DNA of 64,000 nucleotides from Prorocentrum cordatum (taxonomy: Eukaryota; Sar; Dinophyceae; Prorocentrales; Prorocentraceae). The translations under genes and the position numbers were made by a program. Shown one piece after another: positions 23,331 through 32,915 of this stretch (positions are counted from its first letter, which is position 1; each line of letters begins with the position of its first letter). A model generated the notes under the pieces. It was not told where the DNA came from. It worked only from the letters and a program-made list of their open reading frames with translations, and searched no databases. Where the stretch lies: NCBI GenBank assembly GCA_963575745.1, contig CAUYUJ010016061.1, positions 253,858 through 317,857 of the forward strand. The letters run 5' to 3'.

Positions 23331-23639
23331 GAGCCCCGGCCCGCGAGGTGCACGGGAGGGCCCTCTGCCCCGCTGCCGCGGTCGCTCGGCCGTGTCCGGG
23401 GGGGGGGCGGGAGGGAGCAGCCACGCGGAGGGGCGGGGAGAATGTCGTCATCGTCGCGGCTGGGGGGGCACTGGGGGAATGGAGGGAACAACGGGAGGAG
23501 GAGGAGGAGGAGGAGGAGGAGGAGGAGGAGGAGGAAGAAGTCTTCAGAAACCGTCAGAGTTTCGAGAGTTGGCATCTGTGGCGAGCGAAGCCCACCCTAC
23601 CCCCAGGCCTCGAGCCGAAGCAGAAGCCACTGCGGATGG

Positions 23640-23910
23640 CATAAAAAGCATACGCTTTTCGGAGTTCCGTGCGGATCTCTCGGATCGGCGCTGGACCCCC
23701 CCCCTTCGCGGCGCCTTCGGCGCTGCCCCGGGCGCGCTCCGCGCGCCAGGGAGGGGGAGGTGGTCCAGCTTGGCATCGCTCGGACGCTCGGACGCTTGCA
23801 TTTTTCCTTCGGCGAGGGCCATCGAGGAGCATCCTTGATCATTTGGCGAAAAAGCCACGCACGAAACCGAAAAAAAACACGGGGAATGGACGTCCGAGCG
23901 ATGGCCAGAT
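23640..23910 (+). repeat. Dispersed repeats E (copy 2) and I (copy 1), adjacent
   Basis: 23640-23760 is repeat E (TTCCGTGCGGATCTCTCGGAT). 23770-23910 is repeat I (GGCATCGCTCGGACG, CATCGAGGAGCATCCTTGAT, CGAAACCGAAAAAAAACACG). Copy 2 of repeat I at 57255-57910 is split by a 522-bp insertion, so this copy is its intact reference. Confidence 0.7.
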
Positions 23911-24003
23911 GGAGGGAGGGAGCCCTTCCCGGGGCGTGTGCCCTGCCCCGCCCCGGGAGCGCCCGAGGACCGCGGCGGGCCGTGGCTGCCGCGCGCCGCC
24001 GCG

Positions 24004-24085
24004 ATGGCGGTCCGAGCCGCGGCCGCGGCCGTGCTGCTCCTGGGAGGGCGGGTCGCCGCCAGGAGTGAGCCCTGGCAGGGTGGGC
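24004..24085 (+). CDS. Possible signal-peptide exon, gene unknown
   Basis: The ATG at 24004 opens with MAVRAAAAAVLLLGGRVAAR, which has a short charged start, a hydrophobic core and small residues before a likely cleavage point. The frame then enters a 200-bp (TCC)n tract, so an intron probably starts near the GT at about 24080. It could be a first exon of a secreted protein. I have no evidence linking it to the cathepsin gene 19 kb downstream. Confidence 0.3.
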
Positions 24086-24290
24086 GTCCTCGTCTTCCTC
24101 CTCCTCCTCCTCCTCCTCCTCCTCCTCCTCCTCCTCCTCCTCCTCCTCCTCCTCCTCCTCCTCCTCCTCCTCCTCTCTCCTCCCCCTCCCCCTCCCCCTC
24201 CTCCTCCTCCCTCCTCCTCCTCCTCCTCCTCCTCCTCCTCCTCCTCCTCCTCCTCCTCCTCCTCCTCCTCCTCCTCCTCCTCCGCTCCTT
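24086..24290. repeat. (TCC)n tract
   Basis: Two near-perfect TCC runs separated by a CCCCTC patch near 24180. Confidence 0.95.
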
Positions 24291-24374
24291 TTTCTTATAG
24301 AGAACTCCTCCCTGTCGCACCTGAGGGTGGGCCCTGGCAGGGCGGGCGTGCGAGGGAGCAGGCGGGGATGTTTG

Positions 24375-24512
24375 CTGGATTTCGATGCTGATGCAGCTGA
24401 TGTGTGTTGGATTTCGGCGCTGATTGTTGGTGGGATTTCCGCGCTGGTGGTTGTTGGATTCCGACGCTGGTTGTTGTTGGATTTCGACGCTGAAGCACTG
24501 ATTAGCATGTCA
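24375..24512 (+). repeat. Tandem units of about 30 bp (GTTGGATTTCGGCGCTGATT)
   Basis: Four imperfect units with the core TTGGATTTCGACGCTG. Confidence 0.7.
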
Positions 24513-24515
24513 AAA

Positions 24516-24757
24516 GAGGTCGGAACGCCACTCACAGAAGATGAGTGTGATGACAACTCTGCCAGGGCGCCTAGGGCAAGGGACGCATGCAGGCAGTACC
24601 AGATGGCAGTGAAGACGCCGACGAAGCACCGGGCCTGTCAGCGGAGGCCGGCACGCCACTCGCAGAAGATGAGTGGCATGACATCTCTGCCGGGGCATCT
24701 AGGGCAAGGGAAGCAGACAGGCAGTACCAGCTGGCAGTAAAGTGGATTGCCTTTTAG
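24516..24757 (+). CDS. Duplicated coding-like unit, 128-bp period
   Basis: Two copies of about 100 bp begin at 24516 and 24644. Each translates well, but in different frames: EVGTPLTEDECDDNSARAPR and EAGTPLAEDEWHDISAGASR. A period of 128 is not a multiple of three, so both copies could be used only if spliced separately. No family recognised. Confidence 0.3.
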
Positions 24758-24869
24758 CGCAGCCGACCTTCAGCGCAGCGTAAGGGGGGGAACGGAGGAG
24801 GAAGAGGAGCAAGAGGACGACCAGCGGAAGTCTGACTCGCTCCGTCTCAATCCTTCTCTTCGATCCTTC

Positions 24870-25185
24870 TCCGACTCGATCCTCCTCCTCCTCCTCCTCC
24901 TCCTCCTCCTCCTCCTCCTCCTCCTCCTCCTCCTCCTCCCTCCTCCTCCTCCTCCTCCTCCTCCTCCTCCTCCTCCTCCTCCCCTCGATCCTCCTCCTCC
25001 TCTCCTCCTCCTCCTCCTCCTCCTTCTCCTCGATCCCCTCCTCTCCTCCTCCTCCTCCTCCTCCTCCTCCTCCTCCTCCTCCTCCTCCTCCTCGATCCTC
25101 CTCCTCCTCCTCCTCCCCCTCCTCCTCCTCCCTCCTCCTCCTCTCCTCCTCCTCCTCCTCCTCCTCCTCCTCCTCGATCCTCTCC
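24870..25185. repeat. (TCC)n tract with CGATCC interruptions
   Basis: TCC triplets broken by CTCGATCC motifs near 24983, 25030, 25093 and 25175. Confidence 0.95.
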
Positions 25186-25227
25186 CGCGAGGAGGGCGAG
25201 GGGGGCGAGAAAGGGCGGGGAGGATGG

Positions 25228-25345
25228 GCTGAGGACCTGCACGGTCGGGGACCTGGGGGACCGCGTGTCGCGCCGCCAGCTCTGGCCCACCGCGCCTCGG
25301 CGCGACGCGCCGTCCGCTCGTCGCCAGTCCCCAGGCGTCGACGTC
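25228..25345 (+). repeat. Dispersed repeat J, copy 3, left part
   Basis: Matches 17930-18030, including GGCGCGACGCGC and CCAGGCGTCGACGTC, and stops where the (TCC)n tract begins. Confidence 0.8.
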
Positions 25346-25925
25346 CTCCTCCTCCTCCTCCTCCTCCTCCTCCTCACTCCTCCTCCTCCTCCTCCTCCTC
25401 CTCCTCCTCCTCCTCCTCCTCCTCCTCCTCCTCCTCCTCCTCTCCTCCTCCTCCTCCCCCTCCTCCTCCTCCTCCTCCTCCTCCTCCTCCTCCTCTCCTC
25501 CTCCTCCTCCCTCCTCTCCTCCCTCCTCCTCCTCCTCCTCCTCCTCCTCCTCCTCCTCCTCCTCCTCCTCCTCCCTCCCTCCTCCTCCTCCTCCTCCTCC
25601 TCCTCCTCCTCCTCCTCCTCCTCCTCCTCCTCCTCCTCCGTCCTCCTCCTCCTCCTCCTCCTCCTCCTCCTCCTCCTCCTCCTCCTCCTCCTCCTCCTCC
25701 TCCTCCTCCTCCTCCTCCTCCTCCTCCTCCTCCTCCTCCTTTTCCTTCTCCTCCTCCTCCTCCTCCTCCTCCTCCTCCTCCTCCTCCTCCTCCTCCTCCT
25801 CCTCCTCCTCCTCCTCCTCCTCCTCCTCCTCCTCCTCCTCCTCCTCCTCCTCCTCCTCCTCCTCCTCCTCCTCCTCCTCCTCCTCCTCCCTCCTCCCTCC
25901 TCCTCCTCCTCCCTCCTCCTCCTCC
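25346..25925 (+). repeat. 580-bp (TCC)n tract inserted in repeat J
   Basis: Almost pure TCC triplets. The octamer TCGACGTC lies directly on both sides, whereas repeat J copy 2 has only one corresponding GACGTC-type site. The geometry is that of an insertion with target-site duplication. Confidence 0.9.
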
Positions 25926-26040
25926 TCGACGTCTCGAGCCGTTCCGAGCCTCCCGCCCCGCGGAGCAGAGCGACACGCTTGCCACTCGCAGGGCAAGGAG
26001 CGTCGCCGGGGCCACCGTGGCGACGCGCTGAGCAGAAGTT
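25926..26040 (+). repeat. Dispersed repeat J, copy 3, right part
   Basis: Continues the alignment to 18030-18145 (CTCCCGCCCCGCGGAGCAGAG, GGGGCCACCGTGGCGACGC). Confidence 0.8.
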
Positions 26041-26439
26041 CCAGAGGGCCCCGGAAAACAGCACGGCATTTGTCTGACTTTTTAGAGACAACTTGTCTCC
26101 TGACATTGAAACCTGAACAAAACGGTTCACCGAAACGGCCTGGGCAGCCCAGGGATTCGAAGGACGTTCGGAATCAGTTCGCACACGGCTCGCTTCCAAT
26201 GTGATCTGGACCAGAGCCCCGCCAGGGGAATTAATGATAACATAACGGCGCCAGAAACGTCAACTAAAATACGCCAGGCATTGCTTCTACGGGTGAAGCC
26301 GAAAAGTAAACGTAATAAGCCAAATTACCGAACAGCGAAGACTGATAGGTTTCTAATAGGGTCAAAAGAAAGCATCATGACTCCCCAGGGGGGTCTTGGC
26401 GGCATCCGGACAGGAATCCGCGGAAGTCGTTTTAAGCAA
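26041..26439. other. AT-richer spacer, no gene recognised
   Basis: About 400 bp of lower GC than its surroundings, with stops in all frames and no recognisable motif. Confidence 0.4.
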
Positions 26440-26940
26440 ACATTTACACACTTCATGGTCTTCGAGGTCCCAGAACTCCATTCCCGGGCAACATTCTGAA
26501 TGCCCGGAGCCAACTGTAGGCCACTTCGTGCTCTTTGAGTTCCCAAAACTTAATTCCCGGGCCACATTTTGAATGCCCGGAGCCAATTGTAGGCCACTTC
26601 GTGGTCTTCGAGTTCCCAGAAGTCCAGTCCTGGGCATGATTTTGAATGCCCGGAGCCAACTGTAGGCCACTTCGTGGTCTTCGAGTTCCCAGAACCTCAC
26701 TCTTGGGCATGATTTTGAATGCCCGGAGCCAACTGTAGGCCACTGCGTGGTCTTCGAGTTCCCAAAACTCCATTCTTGGGCATGATTTTGAATGCCCGGA
26801 GCCAACTGTAGGCCACTTCGTGGTCTTCGAGTTCCCAGAACTCCATTCCTGGGCATGATTTTGAATGCCCGGAGCCAACTGTAGGCCACTTCGTGTTCTT
26901 CGAGTTCCCAGAACTCCATTCCCGGGCCACATTTTGAATG
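26440..26940 (+). repeat. 73-bp tandem satellite
   Basis: The landmark GAATGCCCGGAGCCAACTGT recurs at 26498, 26571, 26644, 26717, 26790 and 26863, with a last GAATG at 26936, giving an exact period of 73 bp. Each unit carries the inverted pair GGGCAT..ATGCCC. Because 73 is not a multiple of three, the three frames rotate from unit to unit, which explains the repetitive minus-strand frames. Confidence 0.95.
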
Positions 26941-27716
26941 CTGAGGCAGGCTGAGCTGAGGCTGAGGCAGGCTGAGGCTGAGGCAGGCTGAGGCTGAGGC
27001 GAGGCGAGGCTGAAGGCAGACTGAGGCTGAGGCTGAAGCAGGCTGAGGCTGAGGCAGGCTGAGGCTGAGGCTGAGGCAGGCTGAGGCTGAGGCAGGCTGA
27101 GGCTGAGGCTGAGGCTGATGCAGGCTGAGGCTGAGGCAGGCTGGCGAGGCTGAGGCAGACTGAGCTGAGGCTGAAGCAGGCTGAGGCTGAGGCTGAGGCT
27201 GAGGCTGAGGCTGAGGCTGAGGCTGAGGCTGAGGCTGAGGCATGAGCTGCTGAGGCTGAGGCTGAGGCTGAGGCAGGCTGAGGCTGAGGCAGGCTGAGGC
27301 TGAGGCCGAGGCTGAAGGCAGACTGAGGCTGAGGCTGAAGCAGGCTGAGGCTGAGGCTGAGGCTGAGGCTGAGGCAGGCTGAGGCTGAGGCAGGCTGAGG
27401 CTGAGGCTGAGGCTGATGCAGGCTGAGGCTGAGGCAGGCTGAGGCTGAGGCTGAGGCTGAGGCTGAGGCTGAGGCAGGCTGAGGCTGAGGCTGAAGCAGG
27501 CTGAGGCTGAGGCTGAGGCAGGCTGAGGCTGAGGCTGAGGCAGGCTGAGGCTGAGGCAGGCTGAGGCTGAGGCTGAGGCTGATGCAGGGTGAGGCTGAGG
27601 TAGGCTGAGGCCGAGGCTGAAGGCAGACTGAGGCTGAGGCTGAAGCAGGCTGAGGCTGAGGCAGGCTGAGGCTGAGGCTGAGGCAGGCTGAGGCTGGGGC
27701 AGGCTGAGGCTGAGGC
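26941..27716 (+). repeat. (TGAGGC)n array with GCAGGC variants
   Basis: Hexamer GCTGAG units interspersed with GCAGGC form a higher-order 18- to 30-bp pattern. It begins exactly where the 73-bp satellite ends. The Pro-Gln/Ala-Ser frames on minus are artefacts. Confidence 0.95.
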
Positions 27717-28099
27717 TGTGACTGCGACTGTCGTTGCCACTGCGACTGTTATCGCGAATGCGACTGCGACTGCGAGAACAGCAGAATTCTACAACTGGAT
27801 TATCATATGAATCTTAAGGGGAATGCTTCCAGATATGCTCCTACACATCGCTGTTAGGTAGCTTTGTCGGGATAAGTTTTAAACAAAGTCGCGTTGCCGT
27901 GTTAATGGCCCACCAGGGCCGAGGATTTTGGGGAGAAGGAGGAGCATCGTTATCGGTGCAGCTCAGGGAGCCCCTCGCCTGCCAACCTCGGCGCGCAGAA
28001 GCTCACAGGAAGGCCTGGACCCCGAGGGGCACTCCGTGCTGATCAGGGGCGGCCTAGCCGACCCCTGGCAAACCATCCCCTTCCGTGACGTCCCCCCCC

Positions 28100-28275
28100 G
28101 CCTCCAAAACGTGGGGCGTTCCAAACAGGGCCTTGCCTTCGAGGATCGAAGGAGTTGTCATCTCTTCCGCAGCGGAAGGCGGCGGAAGGTCGGCGGAAGT
28201 AAAACGAGGCCGCCTCCGTCAGCGGAAGCCGACGGAAGGCGGCGGAAGGTTGGCGGAAGGCTGGCGGAAGTAAAA
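28100..28275 (+). repeat. Dispersed repeat H copy 1 with GGCGGAAG units
   Basis: CAGGGCCTTGCCTTCGAGGA and GGCGGAAGTAAA are shared with 39410-39500. Within this copy GGCGGAAGG units are expanded. Confidence 0.6.
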
Positions 28276-28366
28276 AGTCGACCTCCCAAGAGACGAAAAC
28301 GTTTTGCGGTTCAGGGTTTCCGGAATCCGCCACGTATGCATGCGGCTGGAGGGGGCGCGGGAGGCG

Positions 28367-28804
28367 TCACAGAAGGTGCTCGTCATTGAAGGGCTCGGTG
28401 AGGCCGTGCCCGTGGTCATTGCCAGGCGTCTCGGCTGCCAGGCCACGCACACGGCGCGGGGCCATCAGCCCCTGACGCACCGCCCCAATCGGGGGCAGCC
28501 GCCACGATGGGCGCGTGACTCCGAGGAGAGGCTCCGAGGGGGTCGAGGGCGGGCACTGCTGCCAGAACCCTTGCCGCGCCCACGACGGGCGCCTGCCGAG
28601 GGAGCGTAAACGTCGGAACCGACATTGGTCGAGCAGGGGATCCATCGAATATGCGGAGAACAACGGAGTAAAAGGTTCCCAGATCTCCGGATCGTTGCAC
28701 GCACAGCCCGTAGAGTCTACGACCAAATCAAGTTTGTGATACGTCAATTGCGTGGCCCATCCCTTCTTCGAATTGGACGAGTGGGGGTCCGAGCGATGGC
28801 AGAA
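28367..28804 (-). CDS. Unknown gene, minus strand, putative 3' exon
   Basis: A minus-strand frame of 145 codons runs from an AG acceptor at 28806-28805 (pyrimidine-rich upstream on the minus strand) to a stop at 28367. It begins FCHRSDPHSSNSKKG and includes THKL-like and VVDSTGCACNDPEIWEPF segments of normal composition. The acceptor is phase 0, matching the GT donor that ends the upstream exon at 29126. A plus-strand frame over 28340-28440 (VLVIEGLGEAVPVVIARRL) competes for the distal part. No family is recognised, so the model rests on frame and phase only. Confidence 0.3.
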   Translation of the reverse strand, partial: FCHRSDPHSSNSKKGWATQLTYHKLDLVVDSTGCACNDPEIWEPFTPLFSAYSMDPLLDQCRFRRLRSLGRRPSWARQGFWQQCPPSTPSEPLLGVTRPSWRLPPIGAVRQGLMAPRRVRGLAAETPGNDHGHGLTEPFNDEHLL

Positions 28805-28806
28805 CT

Positions 28807-29125
28807 GAGGAGGGGAAGGAGGAGGAGGAGGACGAGGAGGAGGAGGAGGAGGAGGAGGAGGAGGAGGTGAATGCGACACGCTCCTGCTGTCTCTGGCTCG
28901 GAGGCCAGGCGGAGCTCGGGCGGGAGGCAGGGGGCCGGAGTTCCTGCCTCTCCGACGCGTCAAGAGATCGTGGGTGCGATGCGCTCTGGCCTGGGCCTCG
29001 ATGCACGGAGGAGGAGGAGGAGGAGGAGGAGGAGGAGGAGGAGGAGGAGGAGGAGGAGGAGGAGGGGGAGGGGGAGGGGGGGGAGGAGGAGGAACCTAAG
29101 CCAGGCTGCCCGTCATTAGCAGCAC
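28807..29125 (-). other. Putative intron with (TCC)n on the coding strand
   Basis: Runs GT (29125-29124) to AG (28806-28805) on the minus strand, about 320 bp. It contains two (GGA)n plus-strand tracts (28800-28868 and 29010-29095), read as TCC on the coding strand. Confidence 0.3.
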
Positions 29126-29500
29126 CCTCTGGATCATCTCGCCGATGCGCTTCGAGAGGTAGCGGGGGAGCAGCCCTGGCGGCGCGCAGCCGACCTTGAT
29201 ACTGGCCTTCCGCTCCGTCATCGCCGTCCCCAGGAGCTCGAGCATTCCCGCCCGCTGAGGATGAAAGCTATCCACCGCGCAGACGAGGCGAACCTTCCCT
29301 GAGGCGTTCCCGTCCTTCGTCCCCTTGTTCGGCTTCCGGCGGAAGGAGGGCACGGGCGCCGCGATCTGGTGCGGCGAGCTCTGCACGGCCAGCTCCTCCC
29401 ACAGCGCCCCGAAGTCCTCAGCGCTCGGCTTTGTGAAGCTGGTGCCCCACGGTTTCACCGCTTGCGCGGAGATCGCCACGCGAGGAGGCCCGCGAGCGTC
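29096..29500 (-). CDS. Unknown gene, minus strand, exon
   Basis: After a minus-strand AG at 29502-29501 a frame opens with DARGPPRVAISAQAVKPWG and continues 134 codons to a stop at 29096. Composition is protein-like, with no simple-sequence bias and an amphipathic end around LPRYLSKRIGEMIQR. It either ends at that stop or splices at the GT after codon 125 (29126) into the exon at 28804. I recognise no domain. The acceptor followed by GA matches the AG|GA style of the cathepsin exons. Confidence 0.4.
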   Translation of the reverse strand, partial: DARGPPRVAISAQAVKPWGTSFTKPSAEDFGALWEELAVQSSPHQIAAPVPSFRRKPNKGTKDGNASGKVRLVCAVDSFHPQRAGMLELLGTAMTERKASIKVGCAPPGLLPRYLSKRIGEMIQRVLLMTGSLA

Positions 29501-30570
29501 CTACTGTCAGCCCGCATGAGACACGGATGGGCAACCTTCCCAAGGGCACCCCTGCATCCTCGCCTCCTCGGCCCATCCTCGGCCACCGCCGTGGAACGCG
29601 CCCCGCTCGAAAAGAGCTTCGACATGGGCGCCCGCCCGAGGCCCCTGCAGCCTCGTCGCGCGTCCCTATCCTGCGGCCCGCCTGCAGCCGCGTCCTCGCC
29701 CCTCTCCTGCGTGCCTCGCCCCTCGCTCGATCGAGCCTCGCGTGCCCGTCCTGCGGGAGCGGACGCGCCTGGCGAGCGCTCCGCCCCTCCGCGGGCCACC
29801 GGCGCGAGCGCCTGGAGACGCCACCCCTGCCACGCCCGCGGGCGGGCGGGGAGCCGCCAGCACGACGGCCCCTCGTCGTCTTCACCGCTCCTTGGCGACC
29901 CTCGCCGCCGCCCTCTTGTCCAGTCGTCGCGGCTGCCTTCTCGGGCTCGCCGGTTTCCGTCCCTCCCGTCGTCCGCCGGGGACGCCAGCTGCGCGGGAGA
30001 CGCATCCATGATGTTGCGCATGCGATGTCGGCGAAGGCCGCTCAAGACGGCAAAGAAGCGCAGTGCGATGGAGGCATTCAACCCCATGCCCACGGAGGTG
30101 ATCCAAGTCCGCCGCGTTGGGTTCACAAATCTTACACGTGAGACACGACGGTGAAGCCAGCCCGTGACATATCTTGGTATTTTCAGGGATGCAGGACCCG
30201 CGAACGAGAGCTCGTGCCAAGTGCCATCGCGCGATCACCCGAGATGCCAACACACTGTTGCAGACCACGCATACATTCTGGTGGGAACCCGCACATGGCC
30301 CGAATTGCGAGCAAGGCGTTGTGGCCCTAATTGATTAAGAAAGTCCTTGAGCGTACGGAAAGCCGCGAAGTAGCACATCCGGCCTTCCTCCGCCCATTTG
30401 CACTTCCAAGTGCTTGGCTCGTTAGGGTCCGGGGGGGTCAGGAGCAGGAGCAACAGGCGGAGCAGACCATGGTGGTGGGACAGCCACTCGCGGCTCCACC
30501 CAGCGCGACACCGAAAATTCAGCCTAATAGAATCAGAAGCCCAGTCAGGATCAACAAACCCGCAAGGGTA
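29501..30570. other. GC-rich stretch with Cys-containing minus frame
   Basis: Several minus-strand frames are open. The most protein-like, at about 30060-30268, contains CHGLASPSCLTCKICEPN. No consistent splice chain to the 29500 exon was found, and composition alone could keep frames open. Confidence 0.25.
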
Positions 30571-30575
30571 CGTAG

Positions 30576-30772
30576 CATTAAGTCGGGCCTGTTCCCCTAC
30601 GGGGGGATTTGCGACGAAACATAAAAAGTACCCCAAAAGTGCCCCAAAAATGTGAACAAATATTCCAAAAATGGTCCCCAGACTATGTTTGGATTATTGT
30701 TTCACTATTCTTGGGGTAACTTTTTTATGTTTCATCGACAACCCCCCTGTAGGGGGGCACGCCCGACTTAAA
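30576..30772. mobile_element. 197-bp inverted-repeat (fold-back) element
   Basis: The left arm at 30576-30634 (TAAGTCGGGC, CCCCTACGGGGGG, GAAACATAAAAAGTACCCC) and the right arm at 30713-30772 (GGGGTAACTTTTTTATGTTTC, CCCCCTGTAGGGGGG, GCCCGACTTA) are inverted copies. A short palindrome with the same GTCGGGC..GCCCGAC ends lies at 39655-39700. Confidence 0.75.
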
Positions 30773-31140
30773 CGCAGCAGGCTCTTCCAGGGCAGGCGCC
30801 TCTTCCCCCCCCAGCAGTTCCCAGGCATGCTGGAAGGTTCGCGCTGCGTCCGCCGAGCCCAGGGCGAGGCACGTTCGGTCAGCGGGCGGAGCGGGCCCCG
30901 GCCCTGGTGGTGAAACAGCCATTCGCGGCCCCATCCAGCGCAGCCCCGGACAATCTGGCCGAACAAAATCAGAAGCCCCGTCGGGGACAGAGAGCCCGCA
31001 AAGGTATGCGCAGCAGGTTCTGCCAAGCTTTCTTCCAAGGCAGGCGCCTCCTCCCCGCCCCCAACCGTTCCCAGACATTCTTGAAGCGCGTCTGGGTTCG
31101 CCGAGCCCAGGATGAGGCATGCTCAGTCAAACTGTCGTCA
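30773..31140 (-). repeat. Diverged repeat related to 30440-30575
   Basis: CAGCGCGACACCGAAAATTC..AGAATCAGAAGCCC (about 30500) and CAGCGCAGCCCCGGACAATC..AAATCAGAAGCCCC (about 30938) align. On the minus strand both can be read as related frames, so this may be duplicated decayed coding sequence. Confidence 0.4.
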
Positions 31141-31329
31141 GGCAAGGCGGGTCGATATCGAGCAAATTCATGCGCGAGGAAGAGGAGGAGAAGGAGGTGA
31201 GAAGAGATTACATAGTATGGGATGAGAATTAAGACATGATATAATATGATATGAGATGAGGTGAGATGAGGAGCGGAACATTATGTATGTATACTAACAT
31301 TATTTGCGAATCGTCGCCGTACTAATGCA

Positions 31330-32010
31330 GGGTCCCGAGTCAGCCCTCGTCGGGGTCTCTTGAGGCCATTTTCAGGTCGTCTTGGTGGCCTCCTGGGCCG
31401 TCTTGGGGCCCTGTCGGGCTCAGGGCAGTCTTAGGGGCATCGTTAGTCTGTTCTGAGGCGGTTTGGGGGCCCAGTTGGGTTGTCTTGGGGCCCTCTCGGG
31501 CCGTATGGGGCCCTCCGTCTGGGGGCCCCCGGTTGGGCTGTGTTGGAGCCCTCTTGGGTCGTCTGGAGCCCTCCAGGGGCTCTCTTAGAGCGTCTTGGGG
31601 CCGTCTTGGGCCCCTCTTGGGCCGTCCTGAGCTCGTCTAGGAGCTCTCTAGGGCACCTATTGGGCCACCTTGGAGAAATCTCGGGGGTCTTCGGCCATAT
31701 CGAGCGCTCTGGAAACCGAGAAGCCAAGTACGCAAAAACGGCAGCGAAAACTAAGGATCACGCATAGTTTGTGCCTCCCAGGGGCCTCTTGGGAGTCGTC
31801 TTCGGGCCCCATTGGGTCATCTGGTGAGCCCGTTGGGCCGTCGAGTGGCCATCTTGGGCCCCTCTTGGGCCATCTTGGGCCCATCGTGGCTGTCTTGGGG
31901 CGCTCGTCGGGTCCTCCTGAGGCCCCCTGGGGCCCTCTGGGGCCGTCTTGGGGCTATCTGGGGCCGTCTTGGGCCCTCATGGGGCGCTCCAGAATCAGCC
32001 TCCCTGGCCG
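31330..32010 (+). repeat. Minisatellite of TCTTGGGGCC-type units
   Basis: Short imperfect units (GGGCCGTCTTGGGGCCCTCT) fill about 680 bp, broken by one unique patch at 31690-31765. Confidence 0.8.
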
Positions 32011-32019
32011 CACTTGGGG

Positions 32020-32780
32020 TTGCCCCAGATGATTTTCCAATTATATGGGGTACTCATTGCATTAGCACAACTAAGCAAAAGTGTAAAAGAGAAGAGAAGA
32101 GAAGAGAAGAGAAGAGAGGAGAGGAGAGAAGAGGAGAAGAGCAGAGAAGAGAACGGTGGAGGACGAGGGGTGGAGCCCCCCTTCCTTGCCACTGGCCTTC
32201 TTTCCTCCCCTCCCTCGGATCGTCCCCTCCCCTCCTCGCTCACCTCCGCCGCCGCCGCCTTCGCCCGGTCTGCTCGTCGCCCTCTGCGCTCGCGCTCGGT
32301 CCACCGAGTCCTAACCGAACTGCAGATTTGAGGGTGGCTCTCCCCCTCCCCTCCCCAAGTCTGGCCTCTGCTTCGGACTCTTGTCGAGCGCCGCCGCCGC
32401 CGCCTCTGGCCCGCCCTCGTGCCTCCCTCCGTTGTTGCGCTTGCCGGCCCTTTGCGCACAGCCCCGAGGCCCCGCCTCCCCCTCCAGGCTTCCCCGCCCC
32501 TCGCCCCCTCGCGCCATCCCCCTTCCGTCGCTCCTCCCGCTTCCGGACCTCCACGCGCGCCTGTTTCGCTCCCTGGCCCCGCCCGACGACCTTCAAGGGG
32601 GACCCTCACGGCCCCTGTTGCGCCAGCATCCGCGCGAGGAGGGGCAGGGAGGACGAGGCGCGAGTCTTGCTCCCGCCCCGAATCCTGGCCCCCGAGGTCC
32701 CCGGAGGCCTCTGGAGGCCCGGCAAAGTGCCAAACACGCACGAAAATCTGCCACCTACAGCCTTCGAGGGTCGGGGGCAG
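32020..32780. other. GC-rich stretch with a short (GAGAA)n run, no gene recognised
   Basis: AGAGAAG units lie at 32090-32150. The rest is GC-rich with open frames in several phases and no motif. Confidence 0.4.
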
Positions 32781-32789
32781 AGCTTGGCA

Positions 32790-32915
32790 GGAGGAGGAGG
32801 AGGAGGAGGAGGAGGAGGAGGAGCAGGAGAAGGAGGAGGAGGAGGAGGAGGAGGACGAAGAGAGGAGGAGAAGAAGGAGTAGGAGGAGGAGGAGGAGGAG
32901 GAGGAGGAGGAGGAG
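32790..32915. repeat. (GGA)n tract
   Basis: Near-perfect GGA triplets with a few GAC/AAG interruptions. Confidence 0.95.

Noticed and set aside
24770-26199. Open frames of 230-450 codons on both strands
   Set aside because: They translate (TCC)n/(GGA)n as poly-Glu, poly-Arg, poly-Gly, poly-Leu, poly-Ser or poly-Pro and are open in every phase because the triplet contains no stop.
26697-27740. 347-codon minus frame rich in Pro-Gln-Pro-Gln-Ala-Ser
   Set aside because: Translation of the TGAGGC hexamer array.
28340-28440. Alba-like motif on plus (VLVIEGLGEAVPVVIARRL)
   Set aside because: Only about 30 residues resemble the Alba GxG-A pattern, no second half of the domain follows, and a longer minus-strand frame overlaps.
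30500-30580. GFVDPDWASD on minus, resembling the Ty1/copia RNase H motif
   Set aside because: The residues after it do not follow the copia pattern and no other retrotransposon domain is nearby, so it is likely coincidence.
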